Shown here: one piece after another, positions 1-10,199 of the stretch
Position numbering within the stretch: position 1 is the stretch's first letter
Layout: each line of letters begins with the position of its first letter
NCBI GenBank assembly: GCA_964598695.1
Contig: CAZRDB010000150.1
Coordinates: forward strand, 1 to 12,525
Direction of reading: 5' to 3'
Length of the DNA: 12,525 nt
From: CAZRDB01 sp964598695
GTDB lineage: Bacteria; Armatimonadota; Zipacnadia; UBA1398
Notes under the pieces: model-generated
The model's input: the letters and a program-made list of their open reading frames with translations, nothing else
What the model was told of the DNA's origin: nothing
The model's database searches: none
Made by a program: the position numbers and the translations under genes

Positions 1-23
1 AGGCCGGTCGATCCCCCACCCAA

Positions 24-44
24 CCCTCCCCCCCAGGGGGAGGG
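24..44. terminator. C/G hairpin, 9-bp perfect stem, candidate terminator
   Basis: CCCTCCCCC at 24-32 pairs perfectly with GGGGGAGGG at 36-44 around a 3-nt loop. No T-tract follows on either strand, so this is not a classical intrinsic terminator. The right-arm sequence GGGGGAGGGC occurs again at 57-66, so the left arm has two possible partners. The likely role is the 3' end of a transcript that begins outside the window. Confidence 0.4.
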
Positions 45-328
45 CTGACCGCTCGGGGGGGAGGGCCCGCCTGCCGCCCGTCGGCCGTGTCCACGCTGCT
101 GTCGGTGCTCCATCCCGTTGGCCACCTTGTGAAGCCTACGTTCGCGCTGCGGCGGCCGGCTCCTGCGCGCGAGGAGGGGCGGCGCCCGCCGTGCACCTTC
201 CGCAAGACCCGGGAACTCAGCGGCGGTTGCCGGGGGGGGGAGCGCGCCGCCGCCCCGTAGAGGATCTTCCCTGGACCGAGCGTATCGGGTGGAACGTCCT
301 AGATCACGGGGGCGGTCCCGCTCGGCTC

Positions 329-336
329 GGAGAGGG
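329..336 (+). promoter_or_regulatory. Ribosome binding site that sets the protease start
   Basis: GGAGAGGG sits 7 nt (counted from GGAG at 329-332) before the GTG at 340. The upstream in-frame GTG at 289 has no comparable site and would put an arginine-rich tail ahead of the signal peptide. This favours 340 as the start. Confidence 0.6.
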
Positions 337-339
337 CAG

Positions 340-3132
<2,793 letters not shown>

Positions 3133-3141
3133 GCGGAGGCC

Positions 3142-4776
3142 CTACGCCGGCTGGCGGCGGAAGCGGCGTCCGAGCGCGCGTCCGAAGGCGAGGCCCTCCT
3201 CGATGCGAAGGACGGGCACGAGCGCCGCGAATGCGGCGACCCCCGCGCCGCCCGGCACGATCGCCTCGAGCGCGCGTCCGGCGAGAGCCGTGGGCGCCGT
3301 CTCGCCGGCCAGGAGCCGCCACGCGCCGTACGCGGCCGCGCCCGCGACCGCGGAGGCGAGGCTCGTGCGGACGACGGAGGAGAGGACTCTGCGTCCGTCG
3401 ATGCGTCCGAGCCTCCGGCGCAGCTCGAGGAACATCCCGAGGAAGGCGACGGTGCTGGCGATCGACATGGCCATCGCGCACGCGGAGACGTGCATGAGGG
3501 GGAAGAGGGCGAGCGCGACCAGCGCGTGGAGGACGACGGAGGCGCCGCCGATGACGAAGGGCGTCTTGGAGTCGTTCATCGCGTAGAAGGCGCGGGGGAA
3601 GAACTGCTGGCCGGCGAGGCCGATGATGCCGGCGGAGAAGCTGAGGAAGATCGTGGTGGTGAGGGCGGAGTCCTCGGGTGTGAACTCGCCGCCCTCGAAC
3701 AGCAGGCGCACGACGGGCAGCGCGAGGGCGGAGAGGATCGCGACGGTCGGGATGGTGAGGAAGAGGATCGTGCGGAGCGAGAGCGAGAGGTGGTCGACGA
3801 AGTCTTCGGTCCGGCCGCGCGCCGCGGCGTCGGCCAGAGTCGGGAAGGTGGCGACACCGGCGCCGACGGCGAACATCCCGACTGCGAGCATGGCGAGGCG
3901 GTAGGCGTTCTCGAAGCAGGTGGTGGCGCCGTGGCGCGGGTCGGCCGTGGCGAGCCACTTCGAGAAGATGGTCTCGGCGTAGACGGCGCAGAGGCCGAAG
4001 ATGACGGGGATCATGAAGCGGGTGACGCGGACGAGGCCGGGGTCGCGGAAGTCGAAGGAGAGGCGGATCCGGGCGCCCCGACGGAGTAGGGCGGGCACCT
4101 GGAAGAGCGCGTTCGAGGCGGCAGCGCCGACGAAGGCCGACCAGGCGGCCGCCTGGATCCCGTAGCGGCCGGCGAAGAGCCAGATCCCGACGATGATGAC
4201 GAGGTTGTACAGGATCGGCCCGAGCGCGGGAGTGAGGAAGTGCTGGCGCGCGTTGAGGGCGCCCATTGCGAGGCCGCCGAAGAAGAAGAAGACCTGGGTG
4301 AACAGGACGATCCGCATGATCTCGATGCACAAGGGCTGAACGCTGGCATCGAGCTTGCCGCACAGCAGCGGCGTGAGGTACGGGGCGACGACCCACAGGA
4401 CGCCCAGGAGGACCGAGAGGGCGCCGCCGATGACGCACAGCAGCGCGGAGAAGCTCCGCCAGCCGGCCTCTTCCTCGCCCCGGAGATGGCACTCGGTGAA
4501 GTAGGGGACGAATGCGCTGGAGATGACCCCGCCGCCGACCAGGAGGAAGACGAAGTCGGGCAGCGCGAATGCCATCACGTAGGCGTCGGTCTGCTGGGTC
4601 GCGCCGAACGCGTCGGCGAAGACCTTCATCCGGACAACCCCGAGCAGGCGCGAGACGCCGACCGAGGCGATCATCAGCGCCGAGGCCAGCAACATGCGAC
4701 GGCGCGACATCGCGGCGTGGTCGCCGGCGGCCGAGGTGTCGGGACGGGTTCCGTCGGGATTCGCGGAGGGCTTCAC
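3142..4776 (-). CDS. murJ: Lipid II flippase MurJ (MviN family)
   Basis: A 544-aa polytopic membrane protein with about 14 hydrophobic segments, the usual MurJ length. It flips undecaprenyl-linked peptidoglycan precursor across the inner membrane. The diagnostic first helix is present (SRLLGVVR, then FGATQQTDAY), as is the FFPRAFYAMNDSKTPF block at about 392-407. Arg43, Arg49, Asp64 and Arg293 match E. coli Arg18, Arg24, Asp39 and Arg270. The positions of E. coli Arg52 and Glu57 are Phe77 and Gly82 here (LPDFVFLLVGGG), in an ungapped alignment done by eye. The N-terminus has about 25 extra residues; Met23 is an alternative start that removes most of them. It follows the slipin gene on the same strand, but a GC hairpin lies between, so co-transcription is uncertain. 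Confidence 0.94.
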   Translation of the reverse strand: MKPSANPDGTRPDTSAAGDHAAMSRRRMLLASALMIASVGVSRLLGVVRMKVFADAFGATQQTDAYVMAFALPDFVFLLVGGGVISSAFVPYFTECHLRGEEEAGWRSFSALLCVIGGALSVLLGVLWVVAPYLTPLLCGKLDASVQPLCIEIMRIVLFTQVFFFFGGLAMGALNARQHFLTPALGPILYNLVIIVGIWLFAGRYGIQAAAWSAFVGAAASNALFQVPALLRRGARIRLSFDFRDPGLVRVTRFMIPVIFGLCAVYAETIFSKWLATADPRHGATTCFENAYRLAMLAVGMFAVGAGVATFPTLADAAARGRTEDFVDHLSLSLRTILFLTIPTVAILSALALPVVRLLFEGGEFTPEDSALTTTIFLSFSAGIIGLAGQQFFPRAFYAMNDSKTPFVIGGASVVLHALVALALFPLMHVSACAMAMSIASTVAFLGMFLELRRRLGRIDGRRVLSSVVRTSLASAVAGAAAYGAWRLLAGETAPTALAGRALEAIVPGGAGVAAFAALVPVLRIEEGLAFGRALGRRFRRQPA

Positions 4777-4832
4777 GGACCTCTACGGTAGCGAAACGCC
4801 CCTCCGGAGCCAAGGGGCGCGGCGTTTGCGGG

Positions 4833-4871
4833 GCGGGCTCCCCGGCCCAGGATCGCGACCGGGGAGCCCGC
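4833..4871 (-). terminator. Perfect 13-bp GC hairpin between slipin and murJ
   Basis: GCGGGCTCCCCGG at 4833-4845 pairs without a mismatch with 4859-4871, around a 13-nt loop. It lies 15 bp after the slipin stop on the minus strand and about 57 bp before the murJ start. There is no T-run after the stem, so termination would need Rho or a GC-hairpin mechanism. It could instead attenuate read-through into murJ or protect the slipin 3' end. Confidence 0.55.
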
Positions 4872-4886
4872 GAGACGACGGGCGCG

Positions 4887-5681
4887 CTAGGACTGCGGGG
4901 CGCCGCCTCCCGGGTCCGTTCGGCCGTTCATCAGGAAGCTGACGATGTCGACCGGGACCGGGAAGAGGATCGTCGAGTTGCGCTCCGAGGCGATCTCCAC
5001 CAGGGTCTGCAGGTAGCGGAGCTGGATGGTGACCGGCTCCTTGGCGATGACCTCGGCGGCCTCGGAGAGCTGGCGGCTGGCCTCGAACTCGCCCTCGGCA
5101 TGGATGATCTTGGCCCGCTTCTCGCGCTCGGCCTCGGCCTGGCGGGCGATCGCGCGCTGCATCGACTCGGGCAGCGCGACATCCTTGACCTCGACCAGGT
5201 CGACCTTGACGCCCCAGCTATCGGTCTCCTTGTCGAGCAGCTCGCGCAGAGCGGAGTTGATCCGCTCGCGGGCGGTGAGCAGCTCGTCGAGCGTGTGCTT
5301 GCCGACGATCGCGCGCAGAAGGGTCTGGCTGAGCTGGCTGGTGGCGCTGTAGAACTGCCGGATCTTGATGACGGCCGCGATCGGCTCGACGACCTTGAAG
5401 AAGACGACGGCGTCGACCTTCACCGGCACGTTGTCGCGGGTGATCGCGTCCTGCTTGGGGACGTCGAGCGAGATGATCCGGAGGTCGACCTTGATCATCC
5501 GGTCGACGCCGGGGATGATCCACCGCAGGCCCGGCTCCCGCGTATCGCCGGAGAGCCTGCCGAAGCGCAGCACGATGCCTCGTTCGTACTGCGTGACGAT
5601 GCGGAACCCGAACAACGTCAGGAAGAGCACGAAGCAGACGAACCCCACGACGAGCCCTGCGAAGCCTTCCACCGCGGACAC
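4887..5681 (-). CDS. Slipin: SPFH/band 7 (stomatin-like) membrane protein
   Basis: 264 aa. One N-terminal membrane segment (about residues 7-27) is followed by an SPFH domain (about 28-180, with QYERGIVLRFGR, PGLRWIIPGVD and the TRDNVPVKVDAVVFFKV strand typical of slipins). A charged coiled-coil region (about 176-215, QAEAEREKRAKIIHAEGEFE) and a short C-terminal hydrophobic stretch follow. Such proteins oligomerise at the membrane and organise microdomains or control membrane proteases. Bacterial slipins are often paired with an NfeD-type protease partner; none is present in this window. The GTG at 5681 abuts its purine-rich site (AGAGAGGG). The GTG three codons later at 5672 has better spacing and may be the true start. 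It is transcribed divergently from the 5939 gene. Confidence 0.92.
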   Translation of the reverse strand: MSAVEGFAGLVVGFVCFVLFLTLFGFRIVTQYERGIVLRFGRLSGDTREPGLRWIIPGVDRMIKVDLRIISLDVPKQDAITRDNVPVKVDAVVFFKVVEPIAAVIKIRQFYSATSQLSQTLLRAIVGKHTLDELLTARERINSALRELLDKETDSWGVKVDLVEVKDVALPESMQRAIARQAEAEREKRAKIIHAEGEFEASRQLSEAAEVIAKEPVTIQLRYLQTLVEIASERNSTILFPVPVDIVSFLMNGRTDPGGGAPQS

Positions 5682-5821
5682 CCCTCTCTCTTGGGCGGCG
5701 CTCCCCCGCCCCGCAGCCGCTCCCGATTCCCCCGGACGCTTCCCCGCCCCGGCGGTCGCGCGATTCGCCGACGAACCTTCGAGACGGCCCGCGCGTCCCC
5801 TCTTTGGGGAGGCAAGATGCT

Positions 5822-5865
5822 TGTGTGGCCGGAATCAAGGTGTCGGCCGATTCCGGGGGAACACA
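5822..5865. promoter_or_regulatory. Inverted repeat in the divergent intergenic region
   Basis: CCGGAATC at 5829-5836 and GATTCCGG at 5849-5856 form a perfect 8-bp inverted repeat with a 12-nt centre. TGTGT (5822-5826) and ACACA (5861-5865) add a second arm outside it. It lies in the 257-bp gap between the divergent slipin and 5939 genes, 74 bp before the latter's start. It could be an operator or a leader hairpin. No riboswitch consensus and no clear -35/-10 pair was recognised. Confidence 0.35.
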
Positions 5866-5938
5866 CGTAACGAGCGTCAGCGCGTCGGTGATTCTGCCTG
5901 CAGGGAAGCTCTTCCGGAGCGGAGAGGGAGCGGTCAGG

Positions 5939-6460
5939 GTGACAGACGACACCGGGTCCTGCCTCGGCGGGAACCGCGTAGCGGAGCGCGTGCGCGCGTG
6001 CTTGGCCCTCCCCGAGGGTGAGCGACCGGCCCGGCTGCGGGGGCTCGAGAAGGAGATCCCCGAAGGGCTCTCGGTTCTGGCCCAGGTCGCCGCACACGAC
6101 GAATCGCTCGCCGAGACCGCGCTGGCGCACTTCGCGACCGCCGCCGAGCGTCTCTCCCCCGAGGAGGTCGACCTGCTCCTCGAGACCGAGGACGGCCCCG
6201 AGCTGCGGGCACTGCTGCTCGCGCTCGGCCGCACCCGCTGCGAGGACGTGATCGAGATCCTCGAGATGCGGGTGCCCGACGTGGTCGCGCAGTACATGAT
6301 GCATGTGGACTGGGCCGACGACGCGGCATTGCTCGACCTCGTCGACGTGCTCGCCTGCCTGCGGACCGCGATGGCGCTGTGGTCGCTCGACGGGATGTCG
6401 CAGCGCTTCCCCGGCGCCGTCGGCGAGCGGGCGCGCCGAGCGCTGGAGGAGGACGAGTAG
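5939..6460 (+). CDS. Small acidic helical protein of unknown function
   Basis: 173 aa, not recognised. It is rich in Leu, Ala, Glu and Asp, with no signal peptide, membrane segment or catalytic motif, so it is probably soluble and cytoplasmic. The pattern of short amphipathic helices (LLLETEDGPELRALLLAL, then DVIEILEM) suggests a helical-repeat or bundle fold; this is inference only. The GTG at 5939 has GGGAG 8 nt upstream (5926-5930). The frame stays open back to a TTG at 5804, but that stretch lacks the strong third-position GC bias of the neighbouring genes and covers the inverted repeat, so the longer form was not chosen. It sits 43 bp before the PLP-enzyme gene and is probably co-transcribed with it. 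Confidence 0.7.
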   Translation: MTDDTGSCLGGNRVAERVRACLALPEGERPARLRGLEKEIPEGLSVLAQVAAHDESLAETALAHFATAAERLSPEEVDLLLETEDGPELRALLLALGRTRCEDVIEILEMRVPDVVAQYMMHVDWADDAALLDLVDVLACLRTAMALWSLDGMSQRFPGAVGERARRALEEDE

Positions 6461-6503
6461 CGCAGCGTTGCCCGGCCGCGTCACGGGAGGGAACGCTGCG
6501 AAC

Positions 6504-7613
6504 GTGTCTACCATCCACGACCTGGTCACCCCCTGCTTCCTCGTCGACAAGGCGCGCGTCCTGCACAACATCGCCGAGGTCGCCGATTTCGCCCGACGGG
6601 CCGACACCGTCGTCCGGCCGCACGTCAAGACCCACAAGTGCCCCGAGATCGCCCGGTGGCAGATGGCGGCTGGCGCGGCCGGGCTCACGGTGGCCACCCC
6701 GTGGGAGGCCGAGGTCTTCGCGCGGGTCACGCCTTCTCTCTTCATCGCGCGCTCCTCGATCGGCCGCCCGGCGCTCGCGCGGCTCACCGCGCTCCGACGC
6801 GCGGGGGCGGAGCTGCTCGTCGGGGTGGACACGCGGGAGGGCGCCGAGGCGCTGAGCGAGGCGGCGACGGCGGCCGGTTGCGCGCTGGGGGTCCGGATCG
6901 AGATCGACACCGGCCAGGCGCGCTGTGGGGTACGGCCCGAGGCGGCCCCGGAACTCGCGCGCGCGATCAGCCCGCTGCCCGGCGTCACTCTCGAGGGGAT
7001 CTTCACGCACGAGGGTCACCTGTACTCCTTCGACGGCCTGGAGGGCCGCCATGCCGCGGCGGCGCGCGTTGCCGCGCTCATGGCCGAGTGTGCGGAGACG
7101 CTGCGGCGGGACGGCCACGAGATCGCCAGTGTGAGCGTCGGCGCGACGCCGGCCCGGTACGAGACAGGCCGCCACGCGGCGGTGACGGAGATTCGCCCGG
7201 GCAACTACGTCTACTACGACCACACCCAGATCCTGCTCGGCGCGGCGCGCGAGGAGGACTGCGCGGCGACGGTGCTCGCGACGGTGGTCAGCATCCCGCA
7301 GAAGGGCCTCGTCGTGATCGACGCCGGCCGCAAGGCTGTCAGCACCGACGGCATGGCGCGGGAGAGCCTCGGGTTGGTGGTGGGTCGGCCGGAGGTGCAG
7401 TTCCGGGGCGCGAGTGAGGAGCACGGGATGCTCGACTGGCCCGAGCACGTGCCGCTGCCGCGCATGGGCGACCTCCTGCGGGTCATCCCCCACCACGTCT
7501 GCCCGGTCGCGAACCTCTTCGACGAGCTGGTTGTCGTCGAGGGCGAGACGGTCCTCGAGGTGCTGCCTGTCGAGGCGCGCGGCTACGGCCCGGTGCGGCC
7601 GATGGGCGCGTAG
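6504..7613 (+). CDS. PLP-dependent D-amino-acid enzyme, D-threonine aldolase / D-serine dehydratase family
   Basis: 369 aa with the alanine-racemase-type N-terminal barrel. It begins with TPCFLVD and reaches RPHVKTHK, where Lys42 should hold PLP as the Schiff base. The C-terminal metal site is IPHHVCPVAN, with His331-x-Cys333. In this family D-threonine aldolase from Alcaligenes uses His and Asp at these positions, whereas vertebrate D-serine dehydratase and D-threo-3-hydroxyaspartate dehydratase use His and Cys. The Cys therefore leans towards a dehydratase-type eliminase (D-hydroxyamino acid to keto acid plus ammonia), but racemase or aldolase activity is not excluded. The start is GTG at 6504 with GGAGG 13 nt upstream, a long spacing. 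The gene lies between the unknown protein and the alpha-galactosidase (36-bp gap) in a likely operon. Confidence 0.88.
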   Translation: MSTIHDLVTPCFLVDKARVLHNIAEVADFARRADTVVRPHVKTHKCPEIARWQMAAGAAGLTVATPWEAEVFARVTPSLFIARSSIGRPALARLTALRRAGAELLVGVDTREGAEALSEAATAAGCALGVRIEIDTGQARCGVRPEAAPELARAISPLPGVTLEGIFTHEGHLYSFDGLEGRHAAAARVAALMAECAETLRRDGHEIASVSVGATPARYETGRHAAVTEIRPGNYVYYDHTQILLGAAREEDCAATVLATVVSIPQKGLVVIDAGRKAVSTDGMARESLGLVVGRPEVQFRGASEEHGMLDWPEHVPLPRMGDLLRVIPHHVCPVANLFDELVVVEGETVLEVLPVEARGYGPVRPMGA

Positions 7614-7649
7614 GCGCTCGTTCCCCCTCGACGGTACGGAGGCGCGGCC

Positions 7650-9995
7650 ATGAATGTGCGGATCGCCGGGATCGTGCTGGCCTGTGCGCTGCTCGTCGGC
7701 GCGACGCCGGCTGCGGAGGGAGGCCCGCTCGTGATCGAGAACACGACGCTTCGGCTGGCGTGGGACGGCGCCACGCGGGAGGCGGTGCTCTCCCTGCGCG
7801 GGACACGGCACGCGTTCGCGCGGATCGCCGTCCCGGGCGCGGCCCCCGGCGACCCGCATGCGGAGCGGCTGACCGATGCGACCTACGGCCGTGGGGAGGC
7901 CCTCGTTGTCCCGCTGGCCGAAGGGGGCGTGGCCCGGCTGGCGCTCTTCCGGGGGCTGCCGTTCCTGTGGGCGCGGGCGACGCTGGCCAACCCGTCGGAG
8001 ACCGACCGGCCGGTCGACCGCCTCGAGGCCCTCACGGCGCGGCTCGACCCGGGCGTCCCCGTGGAGCGCGTCCGGGCGCTCGGGACGGCGGGACTCACCG
8101 CGCCCGCCGACCACCCCGGCAGCTACGCCTTCCTCGCGCTGGCCGAGCCCGAGAGCCGGCACGGGGTCGTCGCCGGCTGGCTCACGCACAACCGGGGCAG
8201 CGGCGTGCTCTTCTCGAGCATCGCCCCTGACGGCGGCCTGGGCCTCGCGGCCCGCATCGACTACGGCGGGCTGCTCATCCCGCCGGGCGGTGAGGCGGAA
8301 TCCGAGACGCTTCTCCTCGGCTGGTTCGACGATGTCCGCCTCGGCCTCGAGGACTACGCCGACCGGGTCGCGACCGCCTACGCCATCGAGCTGCCGCCGA
8401 TCCCCACCGGCTACTGCACGTGGTACAGCTCGCCCCACGGCGGGGCGTGCGACGAGGCGCGCCTGGCCGAGCTGGCCGCGTGCGCCGCGGAGAAGCTCCG
8501 GCCGTACGGGCTGGAGTTCCTCCAGATCGACGATGGGTGGCAGGTGGGTCTCGAGAGCAACGGGCCCCGCAAGAACTTCACGGAGCACCGGCCCGACGGC
8601 CCCTACCCGAGCGGAATGCGCGCCGCGGCCGAGATGGTCGCCTCGCACGGCTTCACGCCCGGGATCTGGTACATGCCGTTCGCCGGCAACCACCAAGACC
8701 CGTTCTACGCCGACCACCGGGACTGGTTCGCGAGCGCGCCGGACGGCTCGCCGTTCGAGACCCCCTGGGGCGGCTCCTCGCTGGATCTCACGCGGCCGCA
8801 GGTGCGGAAGCACCTCGTGAGCACGGCCGCCCGGCTCAGCCACGACTGGGGCTTCCGCTACTTCAAGATGGACGGCCTGTATACGGGCATCGCGACCGAG
8901 CAGGTGTATGTGAACACGGGCTACCGCGACGACCATCTCGGCGCGGCGCGGCTCGCCGACCCCACACAGACCCACATCGAGGCCTACCGTGAAGGGCTCT
9001 CGTTGGTCCGCGAGGCGGCGGGCCCGGACGTCTTCCTCCTGGGCTGCTGCGTGGCGCAGAACATGCGCTCCTTCGGCGGCTCGTTCGGGCTGGTCGACGC
9101 GATGCGGGTCGGCGCCGACAACGGCGCGGGCTGGCCGGGCCTGCTGGAGGGGCCCTGGTGCGCGACCAACCGCTACTTCCTCCACGGCCGCGTGTGGTAC
9201 AACGACCCCGACCCCCTCTACGTCCGGCCGTCGCTCTCGCTCGAGGAGTCCCGCTTGATCTGCTCGTGGGTGGCGGTGACCGGCTTCCTCAACACCTTCA
9301 GCGAGTGGCTGCCGGGTCTCCCCGAAGAGCGGGTCGAGATCCTCCGTCGCACGATGCCGAACCACGGCCTCCGCGCCCGGCCGGTCGACCTCCTGGAGCT
9401 GCCGATCGCGCGGCTGTGGACGCTCGCCGACGACGCGAGCGGCCCCCGTCGCACGGTGCTCGGCGCCTTCAACTGGGATAACGCGAACCCCGTGGAGATC
9501 GACACCTCGCTCGAGCGCCTCGGCCTCGAGGCGGGCGAGACCTACGTCGGCTTCGACTACTGGGCCGATCGCATCGTGCCGCCCTTCGGCGACCGGCTGC
9601 GGCTGACGCTCGCCCCTGGGTCGTGTCGGGTGCTCTCGCTCCGTCCGGCGGCCGACTGCCCGCAGCTCGTGAGCACCTCGCGCCACGTCACGCAGGGCAT
9701 CGTGGAGGTCCTTGCCGAGCAGTGGGACGGCCGCCGGCTCACGCTCCGCGGTCGCAGCCGCGTTGTGGCGGGCGACCCGTACGAACTGCGCGTGGCCGTG
9801 CCCCTTGGCGAGGAGTCCTTCCGCCTCGCCGAGGCGCGAGGGTCCGGCGTCACGCTTGCGGGCGAGGCCGACTGCGGGCAGCAGGGCCCCCTCGTACGCG
9901 TGGGGTTCCGGCCCACCGAGAGCGGCGAGCTGGCCTGGGAGCTGCGCTTCACGCGCGGCGCGGTGGAGACGCCCGAGGCGGGCCGCGCTGGCTGA
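7650..9995 (+). CDS. Secreted alpha-galactosidase-like glycoside hydrolase (GH36/clan GH-D)
   Basis: 781 aa. A Sec signal peptide (residues 1 to about 22, ending TPAA) indicates export. An N-terminal beta-sandwich (about 25-240) precedes a TIM barrel that opens with the TGYCTWYSS strand. Clan hallmarks are LQIDDGWQ (about residues 290-297), the probable nucleophile Asp408 in YFKMDG, and the probable acid/base Asp490 in RVGADNG. A C-terminal beta region (about 590-781) follows. GH36 enzymes release alpha-galactosyl residues from oligosaccharides, but this broad family also includes other specificities, so the sugar is not certain. ATG has GGAGG 7 nt upstream. The gene is the last of the + strand run and its stop lies inside the left foot of the large palindrome. 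Confidence 0.88.
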   Translation: MNVRIAGIVLACALLVGATPAAEGGPLVIENTTLRLAWDGATREAVLSLRGTRHAFARIAVPGAAPGDPHAERLTDATYGRGEALVVPLAEGGVARLALFRGLPFLWARATLANPSETDRPVDRLEALTARLDPGVPVERVRALGTAGLTAPADHPGSYAFLALAEPESRHGVVAGWLTHNRGSGVLFSSIAPDGGLGLAARIDYGGLLIPPGGEAESETLLLGWFDDVRLGLEDYADRVATAYAIELPPIPTGYCTWYSSPHGGACDEARLAELAACAAEKLRPYGLEFLQIDDGWQVGLESNGPRKNFTEHRPDGPYPSGMRAAAEMVASHGFTPGIWYMPFAGNHQDPFYADHRDWFASAPDGSPFETPWGGSSLDLTRPQVRKHLVSTAARLSHDWGFRYFKMDGLYTGIATEQVYVNTGYRDDHLGAARLADPTQTHIEAYREGLSLVREAAGPDVFLLGCCVAQNMRSFGGSFGLVDAMRVGADNGAGWPGLLEGPWCATNRYFLHGRVWYNDPDPLYVRPSLSLEESRLICSWVAVTGFLNTFSEWLPGLPEERVEILRRTMPNHGLRARPVDLLELPIARLWTLADDASGPRRTVLGAFNWDNANPVEIDTSLERLGLEAGETYVGFDYWADRIVPPFGDRLRLTLAPGSCRVLSLRPAADCPQLVSTSRHVTQGIVEVLAEQWDGRRLTLRGRSRVVAGDPYELRVAVPLGEESFRLAEARGSGVTLAGEADCGQQGPLVRVGFRPTESGELAWELRFTRGAVETPEAGRAG

Positions 9996-10199
9996 AGCGG
10001 CTCCCGCAAGTCCCTGCGGGTACCAGCGGCGAGCGGCGGTCTGTCGAGTGCTCGCCCTTCTGCTCGCCCTGAGCGGTTGTTCTCGGGGCCCGCGGGCTTC
10101 GGCCCCGACGGCAACCGCCTCGGGTGGTGCGGAGGAGCAACCCTGCGCGGGTGGTCGCTCTTCGCTCTTGCCCGCGGGAACTCTCGAGAACTGCTCTAG
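9992..10199 (+). repeat. Long imperfect palindrome filling the gap between convergent genes; candidate structured RNA
   Basis: Pairing each base i with 20191-i gives a single symmetric structure from 9992 to 10199. In the core (82 positions, 10009-10090) I count 50 Watson-Crick pairs, 14 G-U/G-T pairs and 18 mismatches, of which only 3 are A-C. The apex is the strongest part: 10083-10090 with 10101-10108 (8 bp) and 10073-10079 with 10112-10118 (7 bp), around a 10-nt loop. The outer feet are weaker and take in both stop codons. A 6-bp local hairpin (10003-10008 with 10015-10020) competes with the left foot. There is no T-tract. The G-U excess suggests folding as + strand RNA, for example a 3' end structure of the galactosidase transcript. 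An ERIC-like or REP-like dispersed element is the alternative. Confidence 0.65.

Larger units (their letters stand above)
1..339. other. Gene-free region upstream of the S8 protease
   Basis: No credible coding sequence is visible on either strand. The short open frames here have no ribosome site and no recognisable protein. The region holds a C/G hairpin at 24-44, a second copy of that hairpin's right arm at 57-66, and long G runs (55-61 and around 231-240). No tRNA-like T-loop and no convincing sigma-70 promoter was found by eye. It probably contains the terminator of a gene outside the window and the promoter of the protease gene, but the promoter could not be placed. Confidence 0.55.

Noticed and set aside
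5804..5938. N-terminal extension of the unknown protein from a TTG at 5804
   Set aside because: Third codon positions are not GC-biased there, the stretch covers the inverted repeat, and the GTG at 5939 has a better ribosome site.
5822..5938. A riboswitch in the leader of the three-gene run
   Set aside because: The nested hairpin prompted a comparison with common riboswitch consensus sequences remembered by eye, but no class-specific conserved core was found.
10009..10182. Insertion sequence or MITE with target duplication at the palindrome
   Set aside because: No convincing direct duplication flanks it and no transposase is present. The symmetric fit between two stop codons argues against a recent insertion.
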